From: an uncultured Paracoccaceae bacterium
GTDB taxonomy: Bacteria; Pseudomonadota; Alphaproteobacteria; Rhodobacterales; Rhodobacteraceae
Direction of reading: 5' to 3'
Assembly (NCBI GenBank): GCA_937872465.1
Contig: CALMSR010000059.1
Coordinates: forward strand, 1-64,000
DNA length: 64,000 nt
The translations under genes were made by a program, and so were the position numbers. This document shows, one piece after another, positions 35,715 to 45,463 of the stretch; the first letter of the stretch is position 1; each line of letters starts with the position of its first letter. The notes under the pieces are model-generated. The model saw only the letters and a list, made by a program, of their open reading frames with translations, was not told the DNA's origin and searched no databases.

Positions 35715-35912
35715 TCAGCGGTTCGGGCAGTCGGGGCGCCCGCAGGCGTCCGGGCTGGAGCCGATGAGATAGGTATCGCAGGCCCGGCATCTGCGCGCGG
35801 GCTCGATCGCCGGGCCGCGGTGCCGCGCGCCGGCGCCCGGGCGGCGCCACTTGCCGAAAATGCCCAGGACGAGCATCGCCACCAGAAAGAGCGCCACGGC
35901 CTTCACGATCAT
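35715..35912 (-). CDS. Small membrane-anchored zinc-ribbon-like protein
   Basis: This 65-residue protein has one N-terminal membrane segment (VKAVALFLVAMLVLGIFG). A basic linker and a C-terminal four-cysteine motif follow, CRACDTYLIGSSPDACGRPDCPN (C-x2-C, then CGRPDC), which suggests a zinc ribbon. It overlaps the end of the sppA-like gene by ATGA. I recognise no characterised homologue; the conserved context and clean motif argue that it is real. Confidence 0.8.
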   Translation of the reverse strand: MIVKAVALFLVAMLVLGIFGKWRRPGAGARHRGPAIEPARRCRACDTYLIGSSPDACGRPDCPNR

Positions 35913-36718
35913 GGCGCGCCCAGCCCGAAGCGCGCCCAGAGCGCGCGATCCTCGACCTGGCCGAGCGCCTCGCCGATGCCGGGGAGCCCGAGCCGGCGCA
36001 GGAGCGGCTTGGCGCGGCTGATCGAGCGGAAGCGGATCTTCTCGCCGAAGAGCGCCTTCATCACCGGCACGAGATGGCCGATATCGTCGGCAAGCCCCAC
36101 CTCGACGGCGGCCTGGCCGAGCCAGATGTCGCCGGTGAAGAGGTTCCCGCCCGAGAGGCGGTCGCCGCGGCGCGCCCGGACCTGCTCGATGAAGTTGCGA
36201 TGGATCTGCGCCTGCAGGCGTTCCAGCCGCTCGACGTCCTCCGCCCGTTCGGGTCGGAAGGGGTCGAGCAGGCTCTTGTCCTCGCCGGCGGTATGGACCC
36301 GCCGCTCGACGCCGTGGCGCGCGAGCAGATCCTGGAAGCCGAAGGAGGCGGAAATCACCCCGATCGAGCCGAGGATGCTGTTGGCATCGACATGGATCCG
36401 GTCGGCGGCCGTGGCGAGCCAGTAGCCGCCCGAGGCCGCCAGGTCCTCGACGAAGGCGTGCACGGGGACGGATTTCTCGTCGGCGAGGCGGCGGATCCGG
36501 GCCGCGATCAGGCTCGATTGCGCCGGGCTGCCGCCGGGCGAGTTGATCGCGATGGCGACGGCCCTTGGCTTGCGCCGGAACGCCGCCTCGATCAGCGGCG
36601 CGAGGCTCGCGTCGGTGAGCGAGGTCGCGCCGAACCGCGCCGCGCTCCCGATCACGCCTTCCAGCCGGAGCACGTTGACGGTCTCACGGCGCGTCAGCGA
36701 AGCGAGGGGGTTTCTCAT
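35909..36718 (-). CDS. sppA: S49 family peptidase (SppA-like signal peptide peptidase)
   Basis: This 269-residue protein is of the short, single-domain SppA/SohB type. INSPGGSPAQSSLIAARI is near residue 75. The catalytic serine lies in DLAASGGYWLATAADRI, and the later lysine is in the segment between LGSIGVISASFGFQDLL and GEDKSLLDPFRP. These enzymes cut residual signal peptides at the inner membrane. No obvious N-terminal membrane helix is seen from this start. It is the first gene of the minus-strand series down to the SDR gene. Confidence 0.9.
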   Translation of the reverse strand: MRNPLASLTRRETVNVLRLEGVIGSAARFGATSLTDASLAPLIEAAFRRKPRAVAIAINSPGGSPAQSSLIAARIRRLADEKSVPVHAFVEDLAASGGYWLATAADRIHVDANSILGSIGVISASFGFQDLLARHGVERRVHTAGEDKSLLDPFRPERAEDVERLERLQAQIHRNFIEQVRARRGDRLSGGNLFTGDIWLGQAAVEVGLADDIGHLVPVMKALFGEKIRFRSISRAKPLLRRLGLPGIGEALGQVEDRALWARFGLGAP

Positions 36719-36829
36719 CGTTCCCGATGTAGGCCAGCGGCCCGATGCAGGCAAGGCCACGGCCAGCGCCGTTCCAGAGGGATCGCGTCTGGGCTCGTCC
36801 TTTCTTCTTCGACGGTCTCACGGGAGGAA

Positions 36830-36849
36830 GAGGGCAGCGTCCGGCCCGG
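36830..36849. repeat. Dispersed 20-bp core element
   Basis: The segment reads GAGGGCAGCGTCCGGCCCGG. Near-identical cores lie at 21060-21079 on the plus strand and at 1217-1236 and 1406-1425 on the minus strand. At 21060 and here the core is preceded by a pyrimidine-rich CTTTCTTCT segment about 35 bp upstream. Confidence 0.6.
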
Positions 36850-36861
36850 GGGGTCGGCCGT

Positions 36862-37887
36862 TCAGAAATAGCTGCGCCGCAGGTTGTTCTTGGCGGTGTC
36901 GAGCAGGACGGCGGCGAGCACGAGCAGGCCCTGGATCATCATGGTGTAATGGGGCGGCATGCCCATGACGTTGATCGCGGTCTGGATCGAGGAGAGCAGC
37001 AGCACGCCGGCGAAGACGCCCGAGAGCCGGCCGACGCCGCCGCGCAGGCTGACGCCGCCGATCACCACCGCCGCGAAGGCCTGGAAGAGCATGCCGATCC
37101 CCAGGTTCGCCGTGGCGCCGGCGGTGCGGGAGGCGAGCAGCCAGCCGGCGAGGCCGGCCAGCATGCCCGAGAGCAGGAAGGCGAGGATGACGTTGCGCGC
37201 GACGCGGATGCCGGCGCGGTTGCTCGCCACCGCATTGCCGCCGATCATGAAGAGATGCCGCCCGAAGGGGGTCTTGGCGAGCAGGAACGCGAAGGCGAGA
37301 TAGACCACGATCAGCACCCAGGCGAGCAGCGGCACCCCGAGGAGGCGTTGCACCGCGACGCCGCGCAGCGCGTCGGGAAGCCCGTAGACCGAGCGCCCGC
37401 CGGAGAGCGCGACCACGAGGCCGCGGCCCCAGATGTAGGAGGCGAGCGTGACGATGAAGGCGTTGATCTCGAAGCGCACCACCAGCAGGCCGTTCAGCGC
37501 GCCGACCGCCGCCCCGATCCCGAGCGCCATGGCGAGCGAGACCGGGAAGGCGAGCCAGGCGGGATGAAGTTCCAGCCCGCCGCCGGCGCCGCCGGTGCCG
37601 AAGGTGAGCGCGACCAGCATGGCGGCGAGCGCCATGACCGATTCGACCGAGAGATCCATTTCGCCGGCGACGAGCGTCAGCGAGAGGCCCACGGCGATCA
37701 CGCCGACGAAGGTCGATTGCTCGAGGATGTTGAGGAAGATGCCGATCTGAAGGAACTTCGGGATGAAGAGCCCGAAGGCGGTCAGCGCGACCAGCAGGAT
37801 CAGCCAGACGAGATTGTCGAGGATGAAGGCGAGGACCGGCCGGTAGCGGCGCGGTCCGGCGCCGGAGGAAGAGGGCTCAGGGGGCAT
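36862..37887 (-). CDS. Sugar ABC transporter permease (RbsC/FrcC-type)
   Basis: This 341-residue inner-membrane permease has about ten hydrophobic segments. The family region is NAFIVTLASYIWGRGLVVALSGG, and MIGGNAVASNRAGIRVARNVILAFLLSGMLAGLAGWLLASR is typical of branched carbohydrate permeases. LGIGMLFQAFAAVVIGGVSLRGGVG follows. It works with the binding protein and ATPase encoded just upstream. The order ATPase, binding protein, permease is fully on the minus strand. The substrate is a monosaccharide, not determined further. Confidence 0.9.
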   Translation of the reverse strand: MPPEPSSSGAGPRRYRPVLAFILDNLVWLILLVALTAFGLFIPKFLQIGIFLNILEQSTFVGVIAVGLSLTLVAGEMDLSVESVMALAAMLVALTFGTGGAGGGLELHPAWLAFPVSLAMALGIGAAVGALNGLLVVRFEINAFIVTLASYIWGRGLVVALSGGRSVYGLPDALRGVAVQRLLGVPLLAWVLIVVYLAFAFLLAKTPFGRHLFMIGGNAVASNRAGIRVARNVILAFLLSGMLAGLAGWLLASRTAGATANLGIGMLFQAFAAVVIGGVSLRGGVGRLSGVFAGVLLLSSIQTAINVMGMPPHYTMMIQGLLVLAAVLLDTAKNNLRRSYF

Positions 37888-37947
37888 GGCTGCGGTCCGC
37901 GCGGACGGGCGCCGGAGCGCGGCGCCCGTCGGGATTCTGTCAGGGGG

Positions 37948-38997
37948 TCACTCGATGGCCGCGACCGGCTCGGTCGGCGGCTGGAGGTTGCCCCAGAACT
38001 TCGGGTCGTCGACGTTGTCGGGCGTGATCGCGGCGCCGGGGATCTTGATGTTGGGCCCCCAGTCCTCGATCGTGAGCTCCGATTGCAGCCCGGTGATGTC
38101 GTAGGTGCCGGGCTGGAGCGCCTCTTGGTTGACCACCTTGTCGGCGAAGATCGCCAGCGCCGCGGCCTGGGCGTACATCGGCTGCTCCACCTCGACCTGC
38201 AGCCAGCCGTCGCGGATCAGGTCGAGCCCGACCGGCGCGCCGTTCGAGGACATCATCAGGATGTCGCCGGGCGCCTTGCCCTGGGCCTCGAGCACGGCGG
38301 CCACCGCGACCGAGAGATGCGCGGCATGGCTGAAGATCAGGTCGATGTCGGGATTGGTCAGCAGCTGGTCCTGGGCGATGTTGCCGGCGTTGGTCGCCTC
38401 CCATTGCATCGCGGCATGGGTGAGGATCTCGATGTCCGGGAATGCCGCGAGCTTCTCCTCGAAGCCCATCTGGATGTCGAGCGTGTAGGGATCGCCCGGA
38501 TCGCCGAGGATCTGGAGGATCTTGCCCCGGGCCGCCCCTTTCTTCTCGGTCAGCAGGCGCAGCGCCTCGTCGGCGGCGATATGGCCGATCTCCACGGTGC
38601 CGGCGACCGAGGTGAGGTCGGAGGGCGTGGAGGTGATCTGGCGGTCGAAGATCATCACCGGGATGCCGGCGGCGCGCAGCTTCTCGATGCCCGGCTTGAT
38701 GGCGTCGAAATCGACCGCGGCGAGGATCACCGCCGCCGGGTCGAGATTGAGCACGTCGTCGACCTGGTTGAGCTGCAGGTCGCTGCGGTTCTGGGCGTCG
38801 AGCGCGGTGACCTCGTAGCCGACGTCGCCCATGAACTTGGTGATGGCGTCGATCGAGCCGGTCTGGAACTCGTCGAGCAGCGTCGGGACGAGATAATAGA
38901 TCATGCCCTTGCCCTGGGCGAAGACGGTGCCTAGGCCGGCGGCGGCGAACGCCGTCGCGAGCAGGGCAATGGCGCCGATGCGCTTCAATCCGGTCAT
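37948..38997 (-). CDS. Sugar ABC transporter substrate-binding protein
   Basis: This 349-residue protein has a signal peptide ([24 protein letters not shown]) and a periplasmic-binding (ribose/galactose type) fold: [57 protein letters not shown] and [30 protein letters not shown] frcB-like fructose/ribose specificity is possible, but no ligand residue is diagnostic by eye. Its start overlaps the ATPase stop. Confidence 0.9.
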   Translation of the reverse strand: MTGLKRIGAIALLATAFAAAGLGTVFAQGKGMIYYLVPTLLDEFQTGSIDAITKFMGDVGYEVTALDAQNRSDLQLNQVDDVLNLDPAAVILAAVDFDAIKPGIEKLRAAGIPVMIFDRQITSTPSDLTSVAGTVEIGHIAADEALRLLTEKKGAARGKILQILGDPGDPYTLDIQMGFEEKLAAFPDIEILTHAAMQWEATNAGNIAQDQLLTNPDIDLIFSHAAHLSVAVAAVLEAQGKAPGDILMMSSNGAPVGLDLIRDGWLQVEVEQPMYAQAAALAIFADKVVNQEALQPGTYDITGLQSELTIEDWGPNIKIPGAAITPDNVDDPKFWGNLQPPTEPVAAIE

Positions 38998-39797
38998 GCG
39001 TTTGCTCCCTTTTCTGGTTGGACTTGCACGTGCCGCGGCGCGGCGCCGATGCGCTCGATGCCGCCGGTTATCAGGTGGACGACCTCGTCGGGGCTGGTCT
39101 CGCCGGTGCGCAGGTCGCCGGCGATGGCGCCCTGGCGCATCACGACGATGCGGTCGGCGACCGCGAAGGCCTGGGCCATGACATGGGTGATGAGGATCAC
39201 CCCGATGCCGCGGGCGCGCACCCGGTCCACGGTCTCCAGCCCGCGGCGGGTCTGCTCGACGCCGAGCGCGGCGAAGGGCTCGTCGAGGATGACCAGCTTG
39301 CCGCCCCAGTGCACGAAGCGGTTGAGCTCGATCGCCTGGCGCTGGCCGCCGGAGAGATGCTCGACCCTGGTGCGCAGCGAGGGGATCTGCGTGCCGCCGG
39401 CCGCGAGCGCGCGCGCGGTCTCGGCCTCCATCTCGCGGTCCCTGAGGACGGGCAGGCCGAGCACGCGGCGGGTCAGCTCGCGGCCCATGAAGAAATTGGC
39501 GACCACGTCGAGGTTCGTGCAGAGCGAGAGGTCCTGGTAGACGGTCTCGATGCCGACGGCCTTGGCGTCGCCTGGAGAGGCGAAATGCCGCTCGATGCCG
39601 TCGTAGACGACCCGGCCCGAACTCTGCCGCAATTCGCCCGCGACGATCTTGACGAGCGTTGACTTTCCCGCACCGTTGTCGCCGAGCAGCGCCACCACTT
39701 CGCCGGGAAAGACCGAGAGCGTGACACCCCGGAGCGCCTCGATCGCGCCGAAGCTCTTGCGGATGTCGATGATCTCGAGCAGCGCTGCGGCGGGCAA
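38994..39797 (-). CDS. Sugar ABC transporter ATP-binding protein (single domain)
   Basis: This 267-residue ATPase has Walker A ([20 protein letters not shown]), signature [18 protein letters not shown] and Walker [23 protein letters not shown]. Most RbsA-type proteins have two fused ABC domains and about 500 residues. This one has one, as in the fructose transporter FrcA. It would act as a homodimer under the permease. It is the first gene of the operon, so the promoter should lie above 39797. Confidence 0.92.
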   Translation of the reverse strand: MPAAALLEIIDIRKSFGAIEALRGVTLSVFPGEVVALLGDNGAGKSTLVKIVAGELRQSSGRVVYDGIERHFASPGDAKAVGIETVYQDLSLCTNLDVVANFFMGRELTRRVLGLPVLRDREMEAETARALAAGGTQIPSLRTRVEHLSGGQRQAIELNRFVHWGGKLVILDEPFAALGVEQTRRGLETVDRVRARGIGVILITHVMAQAFAVADRIVVMRQGAIAGDLRTGETSPDEVVHLITGGIERIGAAPRHVQVQPEKGANA

Positions 39798-40287
39798 AGT
39801 TCCCCTCCCTCCACGGCTTCACCGCCAGAATGGCCGATGCGGTGGTCCCGGGGCAAGCATCGAATCCCGAGCGGGGTTCCGGCGGAAGGCCAGGATGGTC
39901 ACAGGTCGCCGCGCGCCCTCTCCAACTTTTGCTGGTGCCCTTTCAGGCGATCCCCGTTCTGCCCGCGGCCCGGGTGTCCCCAGCCCGATCGACCCGTGGC
40001 GATCGGGCCGCGCCGGCCCTGCCGGGGGCCGGCGCGCTTCGCACGCCGTCCAGGGCCGACGCGTCCCGATCCTCAACCGGTGGTGACGCTGCACCCCCCT
40101 CGCCCTGCGGCTTGCGCCTCCGGGCGACCGGACCGGGCAAGGCGCCACCGGCGCCTCGCCTCTTCGGTCCGGGGGAAGGCTCCGCGGGCCGCGCGGGGCG
40201 CGGCCATCTTCCAGTTTCGGCAGAGAGTTTGAAATCGGGTTCAACGTGCACCCGGCGTCGCCATCCGGTCCGGCGGAAGGCCCGCCC
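39798..40287. other. Spacer between hemE and the sugar ABC operon, with multiple hairpins
   Basis: There is no convincing gene in 490 bp. Perfect hairpins lie at 39984-40007 (8-bp stem CCCGATCG, 8-nt loop), 40009-40036 (10-bp stem CGCGCCGGCC, 8-nt loop), 40140-40156 (7-bp stem AGGCGCC, loop ACC) and 40187-40205 (GGCCGCG arms). It should include the ABC-operon promoter, but none stands out. Confidence 0.55.
39990..40013. repeat. 24-bp dispersed repeat, copy 2 (inverted relative to 16883)
   Basis: It begins CGACCCGTGGCG and ends GGGCCGCGC. It is the exact reverse complement of 16883-16906. The segment 40186-40205 also resembles, in reverse, the hairpin that precedes the first copy. Confidence 0.75.
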
Positions 40288-41325
40288 TCAGCCGCGAATC
40301 ACCGCCAGCATGCGCTCCACGTTCGCGGGGGCGGCGTCGGGGGTGATGCCGTGGCCGAGGTTGAAGACATGGGGGCCGCCGGAGAAGGCCGCGACGCAGG
40401 CGCGCGTCGCCTCGTCGAGCGCGGGGCCGCCGGCCACCAAGAGCAGGGGGTCGAGGTTGCCCTGCACGCAGAGCCTGGGCTGGATCTCGGCCGCCGCCCA
40501 GGCCGGATCCACCGCGGCGTCGAGCGCGCAGCAATCCACGCCCGTGGCGGCGGCGAAGGCGGCATAGCCGCCGCCTGCGCCGCGGGGAAAGCCGATGACC
40601 GGCACGGATGGATGCGCCGCGCGGATCGCCGCGACGATGCGCCGCGCCGGCTCGATGCAGTAGCGCCCGAAGAGCGGGCCGGGCAGGGCGCCGGCCCAGC
40701 TGTCGAAGAGCTTGACGGCCTCGGCCCCGGCCTCGATCTGGCGCAAGAGATAGCGGATCGTGGCGTCGGTGATGCGCTCGATCAGCGCATCGAAGGTGGC
40801 CGGGTCGCGGTAGAGCAGCATGCGCGCCGGCGCCTGGTCGGGCGTGCCCCGGCCGGCGATCATATAGGTCGCCACCGTCCAGGGCGCGCCGGCGAAGCCG
40901 ATCAGCGCGGTCTCGGGCGGGAGCTCGGCGACGACCCGCGCGACGGTCTCGTAGACCGGGCCGAGCCTCTCGTGAATGGCATCGGCTGGCTTCAGCCGGG
41001 CGAGGTCTCCCGCGCCGGTCACGGTGGAGAGCCGCGGGCCCTCGCCCTCGGCGAAGCGGAGCTCGGCGCCGAGCGCCTGGGGCACCAGCAGGATGTCGGC
41101 AAAGAGGATCGCGGCGTCGAAGCCGTAGCGCCGGATCGGCTGCAGCGTGACTTCCGCGGCGAGCTCGGGGCGGTAGCAGAGATCGAGGAAGCTGCCCGCC
41201 TGCGCCCGCACCGCGCGGTATTCCGGCAGGTAGCGCCCGGCCTGGCGCATCAGCCAGACAGGCGGGACGGGAAGGCGCTCGCCGGCCAGCGCGCGGAGCA
41301 TGGGTTTCTTCGGGCGCAGGGTCAC
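40288..41325 (-). CDS. hemE: Uroporphyrinogen decarboxylase
   Basis: This 345-residue enzyme converts uroporphyrinogen III to coproporphyrinogen III. The signature [19 protein letters not shown] is near the N-terminus, followed by [34 protein letters not shown] and [13 protein letters not shown]. The C-terminus is [21 protein letters not shown] start at a GTG (41325) because it gives the usual family length; the ATG at 41301 is the alternative. It is divergent from hemC with only 79 bp between. Confidence 0.95.
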   Translation of the reverse strand: MTLRPKKPMLRALAGERLPVPPVWLMRQAGRYLPEYRAVRAQAGSFLDLCYRPELAAEVTLQPIRRYGFDAAILFADILLVPQALGAELRFAEGEGPRLSTVTGAGDLARLKPADAIHERLGPVYETVARVVAELPPETALIGFAGAPWTVATYMIAGRGTPDQAPARMLLYRDPATFDALIERITDATIRYLLRQIEAGAEAVKLFDSWAGALPGPLFGRYCIEPARRIVAAIRAAHPSVPVIGFPRGAGGGYAAFAAATGVDCCALDAAVDPAWAAAEIQPRLCVQGNLDPLLLVAGGPALDEATRACVAAFSGGPHVFNLGHGITPDAAPANVERMLAVIRG

Positions 41326-41404
41326 GGGGGCGGCGATCCGGTTGCGGAGAGGGCCGGGCGACCTTACAGACATAGCCCGGAATGAAAAGGGATGCCCGGC
41401 GCCC

Positions 41405-42346
41405 GTGACACGCGAATTGCCCGACCCCGACCGGCCGCTCAGGATCGGCACCCGCGGCTCGCCGCTGGCGCTGGCCCAGGCACGCGAGACGCGCGACCGG
41501 CTGATGGCGGCGCATGGCCTGCCCGAGGCGGCCTTCGCGATCGTGCCGATCAAGACCACCGGCGACCGGGTGCAGGACCGCCCCCTCGGCGAGATCGGCG
41601 GCAAGGGCCTCTTCACCATGGAGATCGAGGCGGCGCTGCTCGAGGGGACGATCGACATCGCGGTGCATTCCATGAAGGACATGCCGACCGCCCAGCCCGA
41701 GGGGCTCGCCCTCACCTGCTATCTGCCGCGCGAGGACGTGCGCGACGCCTTCGTCGCGCTCGGCGCGGCGGGGCTCGAGGATCTGCCGGCGGGGGCGGTC
41801 GTGGGCACTTCGAGCCTGCGGCGGCGGGCGCAGCTGCGCCATCGGCGGCCGGATCTGGCGGTTGTCGAGTTCCGCGGCAACGTGCAGACGCGCCTGCGCA
41901 AGCTCGAGGAGGGGGTGGCCCGGGCGACGTTCCTCGCCATGGCCGGGCTGCGGCGGCTGGGGCTCCACGCGGTGGCGCGCGCGCCGATCCCGCCGGAGGC
42001 GATGCTGCCGGCGATCGCCCAGGGCGCGATCGGCGTCGAGCAGCGTTCGGGCGACGATGCTGTCTCCGCGCTGCTCGCGGCCATCCACGACCCTCCCACC
42101 GCGCAGCGCCTGGCCGCGGAGCGGGCGTTCCTCGCCGCTCTGGACGGGTCCTGCCAGACGCCGATCGCGGGGCTGGCGGAGCTCGATGGCGGGCGGATCC
42201 GGCTGCGCGGCGAGATCCTCCGGCCCGACGGCTCGGAATGCCTCACCGCCGAGGCCTCCGGCGCGGTGGAGGATGCCGCGCGGCTCGGTGCCGCGATGGG
42301 CGCGGAGCTGCGAGGCCGGGCGGCGCCGGATTTCTTCGCCGCCTGA
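41405..42346 (+). CDS. hemC: Hydroxymethylbilane synthase (porphobilinogen deaminase)
   Basis: This 313-residue enzyme has the N-terminal [18 protein letters not shown], the KTTGDRVQD and [17 protein letters not shown] segments, VHSMKDMPT and the cofactor-binding Cys in [15 protein letters not shown]. It polymerises four porphobilinogens. The start is a GTG; longer starts would run into the hemE promoter. hemE and hemC point away from each other over a short shared promoter. Confidence 0.95.
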   Translation: MTRELPDPDRPLRIGTRGSPLALAQARETRDRLMAAHGLPEAAFAIVPIKTTGDRVQDRPLGEIGGKGLFTMEIEAALLEGTIDIAVHSMKDMPTAQPEGLALTCYLPREDVRDAFVALGAAGLEDLPAGAVVGTSSLRRRAQLRHRRPDLAVVEFRGNVQTRLRKLEEGVARATFLAMAGLRRLGLHAVARAPIPPEAMLPAIAQGAIGVEQRSGDDAVSALLAAIHDPPTAQRLAAERAFLAALDGSCQTPIAGLAELDGGRIRLRGEILRPDGSECLTAEASGAVEDAARLGAAMGAELRGRAAPDFFAA

Positions 42347-42350
42347 GCCC

Positions 42351-42515
42351 TCAGCCGGCGATCAGGCCATGCCGGAGCATCGGCAGGAGCCCGGCGGCCA
42401 CCAGCCCGACGAGGATGCCGATCACGAAGCGCAACCCCGGCCGCCGCCAGAGCGGCGCGGCGAGGCCGAGCAGGCCGCAGATCAGCCCGTAATAGGCCAG
42501 CGTGATCGGGTCCAC
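42351..42515 (-). CDS. Small two-helix membrane protein (54 aa)
   Basis: From a GTG with GGGGAG upstream, the product is 54 residues with two hydrophobic segments, LAYYGLICGLLGLAAPLW and FVIGILVGLVAAGLLPML, separated by a short basic loop (RRPGLR). Its stop lies 4 bp from the hemC stop in convergent orientation. I recognise no family. The ribosome-binding site and clean double-helix pattern support a real gene. Confidence 0.6.
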   Translation of the reverse strand: MDPITLAYYGLICGLLGLAAPLWRRPGLRFVIGILVGLVAAGLLPMLRHGLIAG

Positions 42516-42608
42516 GGCATCTCCCCTGCGGTTCGGCGGCCGGTTTCCTGCATAGCGGACGGGCTGGGTGCTGTCATGCGCCGTCCGGGGGCAGCATCCG
42601 TCCTGGCC

Positions 42609-42639
42609 GCGCGCGGATTTGTCTGATGCGAAATCCGCG
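42609..42639. repeat. Hairpin containing the dispersed 15-mer GCGCGCGGATTTGTC
   Basis: CGCGGATTT and AAATCCGCG pair in a 9-bp stem with a 10-nt loop. The first 15 bases equal those at 28969, and the right arm AATCCGCGA is also shared with that hairpin. Confidence 0.65.
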
Positions 42640-42741
42640 AGGGGAGGGCGGCGGCCCCAGGGGCCCGGTCCGGGGCAATCACTCGGCGACCGTATCACAT
42701 GGAGTGTTGCCGCTGGGGGGCGCGCGGTGCAGAAACCCTTC

Positions 42742-43971
42742 ATGGGAGACGTCACCATCACCTGCCCGGCCTGCGCGACCGAGATCCGGCTGACGGAATC
42801 GCTCGCCGCGCCCCTCCTGGCCGCGACGAGGCGGGACTACGAGGCGAAGCTCGCGGCGGAGCGGGCGGCCATCGCCGCGCGCGAGGAAGCGGTCCGGGCG
42901 AGCGAGGCGGGGCTGGCGCGGGAGGTCGAGGCGCGGGTCGCGGCGCTCGGCGCCGATCTGGCCGAGGCGGCGAAGCGCAGCGCGGCGGAATCCGCCGCGG
43001 CCGAGCTCGAGGGCCTCCGGGCGGTTCTCGCCGAGCGGGACGAGAAGCTGCGCGCGGCCCAGGCGGCGCAGGCGGAGATGCTGCGCAAGGCCCGGGCGCT
43101 GGAGGACCAGCAGCGCGAGCTGGAGCTGACGGTGGAGACGCGGGTCACCGAGGCGCTGGCCGGCGTGCGCGACAAGGCGCGGGCCGAGGGCGAGGCGGCC
43201 TTTCGCCTCAAGGTCGCCGAGAAGGAGGAGCAGATCGCCGGGATGCAGCGCCAGATCGAGGCGCTGAAGCAGAAGGCCGAGCAGGGCTCGCAGCAATTGC
43301 AGGGCGAGGTGCTGGAGCTGGAGCTCGAGAGCCTGCTGCGGAGCCGCTTCCCGCATGATGCCGTCGAGCCGGTGCCCAAGGGGGAGAGCGGTGCGGACGT
43401 GGTGCAGCGCGTGGTCTCGCCGGGCGGGCAGGGCTGCGGTGCGATCCTCTGGGAGAGCAAGCGCACCAAGGGCTGGAACGACGGCTGGCTCGCCAAGCTG
43501 CGCAACGACCAGCGCGGCTGCGGGGCGGAGGTGGCGATCCTGGTCAGCCAGGCGCTGCCGAAGGGGGTCGAGCGCTTCGGCCCGGTGGACGGGATCTGGG
43601 TCTCGGACTGGGCCTCGGCCTTTCCGCTGGCGGTGGCGCTGCGGCAGTCCTTGATCGAGCTCGCGGCGGCGCGGGCGATGCGCGAGGGCGAGGGCACGAA
43701 GATGGAGCTGGTCTACGATTATCTGACCGGGCCGCGCTTCCGGCACCGCGTCGAGGCGATCGTCGAGCGGTTCCGCGACATGTCCGAGGACCTGGCCCGC
43801 GAGCGCAAGGCGATGACCCGCCTCTGGGCCAAGCGCGAGATGCAGATCCAGGGGGTCGTCGAGGCGACCATGGGCATGTACGGCGACCTGCAGGGCATCG
43901 CCGGCAAGGCGCTGGGCGAGATCGAGGGATTCGACCTGCCGATGCTCGACGGGCCCGACGGCGAAGCCTAG
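42742..43971 (+). CDS. DUF2130 domain-containing protein
   Basis: This 409-residue cytoplasmic protein has a short N-terminal Cys motif (ITCPACATEIRL). A long Ala/Glu/Arg-rich coiled coil spans about residues 30-200, followed by the DUF2130 region with VLELELESLLRSRFPHD, GAILWESKRTKGWNDGWLAKLRNDQ and AEVAILVSQALP. This C-terminal core resembles a nuclease-like PD-(D/E)xK fold (E-x-K in WESKRTK), although function is unproven. A GTG at 42727 is an alternative start. Confidence 0.9.
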   Translation: MGDVTITCPACATEIRLTESLAAPLLAATRRDYEAKLAAERAAIAAREEAVRASEAGLAREVEARVAALGADLAEAAKRSAAESAAAELEGLRAVLAERDEKLRAAQAAQAEMLRKARALEDQQRELELTVETRVTEALAGVRDKARAEGEAAFRLKVAEKEEQIAGMQRQIEALKQKAEQGSQQLQGEVLELELESLLRSRFPHDAVEPVPKGESGADVVQRVVSPGGQGCGAILWESKRTKGWNDGWLAKLRNDQRGCGAEVAILVSQALPKGVERFGPVDGIWVSDWASAFPLAVALRQSLIELAAARAMREGEGTKMELVYDYLTGPRFRHRVEAIVERFRDMSEDLARERKAMTRLWAKREMQIQGVVEATMGMYGDLQGIAGKALGEIEGFDLPMLDGPDGEA

Positions 43972-43992
43972 ACGATGGCCCGCGCGGCGTGT

Positions 43993-44006
43993 TTGATCAA
44001 AATCAA
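43993..44006. promoter_or_regulatory. FNR/FnrL box upstream of hemA
   Basis: TTGATCAAAATCAA matches the FNR consensus TTGAT-N4-ATCAA exactly. It lies about 200 bp upstream of the hemA start, in a 236-bp spacer. In Rhodobacter sphaeroides hemA is known to respond to FnrL, so oxygen-dependent control of 5-aminolevulinate synthesis is likely here. Confidence 0.85.
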
Positions 44007-44207
44007 GGGATGCCGGCGCGGGAATCGCTAGGCTGAACGGGCAGGCCGATGGGATTCGCGCGATGCGGCGAGTCGGGGTTGCCACGGGCGGCGCGACGGT
44101 GTTGACTCTCGCGTCCGGGTAGGGGATCGGGCCAGCGCGGGTGCAGGGTCGGGAACGGATCACGCATCGTCACGGCCGCGACGGGGAATAGGGCGAAGGA
44201 ACGATCG

Positions 44208-45425
44208 ATGGATTTTGACGGGCTCTTTCGCCGGCAGCTTGATTCGCTCAGAAAGGAAGGCAATTACCGGGTCTTCGCGGAACTCGAGCGCTGCAGCGGC
44301 GCCTTTCCCAGAGCGAAGCGGTATCGCGGGCCCGACGATCCGACCGAGGTGACGGTCTGGTGTTCGAACGATTATCTCGGCATGGGCCAGAGCCCGGTGG
44401 TTCTCTCCGCCATGCACGAGGCGCTCGACCGCTGCGGCGCCGGGGCCGGCGGCACGCGCAACATCTCCGGCACCAATCACGAGCACGTGTTGCTGGAGCG
44501 CGAGCTCGCCGATCTGCACGGCAAGGAGGCGGCGCTCATCTTCACCTCCGGCTATGTCTCGAACTGGGCTTCGCTCGGCACGCTCGGCGCGCGGATCGAG
44601 GATTGCGTGATCCTGTCGGACGCCTTCAACCACGCCAGCATGATCGAGGGCATCCGCCACGCCCGCTGCGAGAAGCGCATCTGGCGGCACAACGACCCGG
44701 CCGATCTCGACCGCCATCTCGCGGCGCTCGATCCGGCACGGCCGAAGATCGTCGCCTTCGAGAGCGTCTATTCCATGGACGGCGACATCGCGCCCATCGA
44801 GGAGATCGTCGAGGTCGCGGAGAGGCACGGCGCGATGACCTATCTCGACGAGGTGCACGCGGTCGGCCTCTACGGGCCGCGCGGCGGCGGCGTCGCCGAG
44901 GAGCGCGGGCTGATGGACCGCATCACGCTGATCGAGGGCACGCTCGGCAAGGCCTTCGGGGTGATGGGCGGCTATATCACCGGCTCGGCGGCGCTGGTCG
45001 ACTTCGTGCGCTCCTTCTCCAGCGGCTTCATCTTCACCACGGCGCTGCCGCCGGCGGTGGCGGCCGGGGCGCGGGCGAGCATCCGCCATCTCAAGGCCAG
45101 CGATGCCGAGCGCCTGCGCCAGCGCGCCACCGTGCGCAAGCTGCGGGCGCGGCTCGATGCGATGGGCATCCCGCATCTGCCCAACCCGAGCCATATCGTG
45201 CCGGTGATGGTCAAGGATCCGGTCAAGTGCAAGATGCTCTCGGACATCCTGCTCGACCAGTACGGAATCTACGTGCAGCCGATCAATTATCCCACCGTGC
45301 CCAAGGGCACGGAGCGGCTGCGCCTGACGCCCTCGCCGCTGCACAGCGAGGCCGATCTCGATCACCTGACCCGCGCGCTCGGCGCGCTCTGGAGCCAGTG
45401 CGCCCTGGCGCGCGCCGTCGCCTGA
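44208..45425 (+). CDS. hemA: 5-aminolevulinate synthase
   Basis: This 405-residue PLP enzyme condenses glycine and succinyl-CoA (Shemin pathway, typical of Alphaproteobacteria). The opening [17 protein letters not shown] and [13 protein letters not shown] are family features, as are [45 protein letters not shown] and the PLP-lysine segment [40 protein letters not shown] closes the fold. A perfect FNR box precedes the gene. Confidence 0.97.
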   Translation: MDFDGLFRRQLDSLRKEGNYRVFAELERCSGAFPRAKRYRGPDDPTEVTVWCSNDYLGMGQSPVVLSAMHEALDRCGAGAGGTRNISGTNHEHVLLERELADLHGKEAALIFTSGYVSNWASLGTLGARIEDCVILSDAFNHASMIEGIRHARCEKRIWRHNDPADLDRHLAALDPARPKIVAFESVYSMDGDIAPIEEIVEVAERHGAMTYLDEVHAVGLYGPRGGGVAEERGLMDRITLIEGTLGKAFGVMGGYITGSAALVDFVRSFSSGFIFTTALPPAVAAGARASIRHLKASDAERLRQRATVRKLRARLDAMGIPHLPNPSHIVPVMVKDPVKCKMLSDILLDQYGIYVQPINYPTVPKGTERLRLTPSPLHSEADLDHLTRALGALWSQCALARAVA

Positions 45426-45442
45426 CCAGAGGAGCGGGACGC

Positions 45443-45463
45443 CCGGCCTCCTGACAAGGCCGG
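45443..45463. terminator. Hairpin between convergent hemA and sulP genes
   Basis: CCGGCCT and AGGCCGG form a 7-bp stem with a 7-nt loop. It ends right at the stop codon of the minus-strand transporter gene and lies 17 bp after the hemA stop. It could terminate hemA transcripts. Confidence 0.5.

Noticed and set aside
36850..36885. GAAATAGCTGC match between the 54-bp repeat and the end of the sugar permease gene
   Set aside because: Only 11 bp, within coding sequence, without the flanking palindrome or GTTAAC; probably chance.
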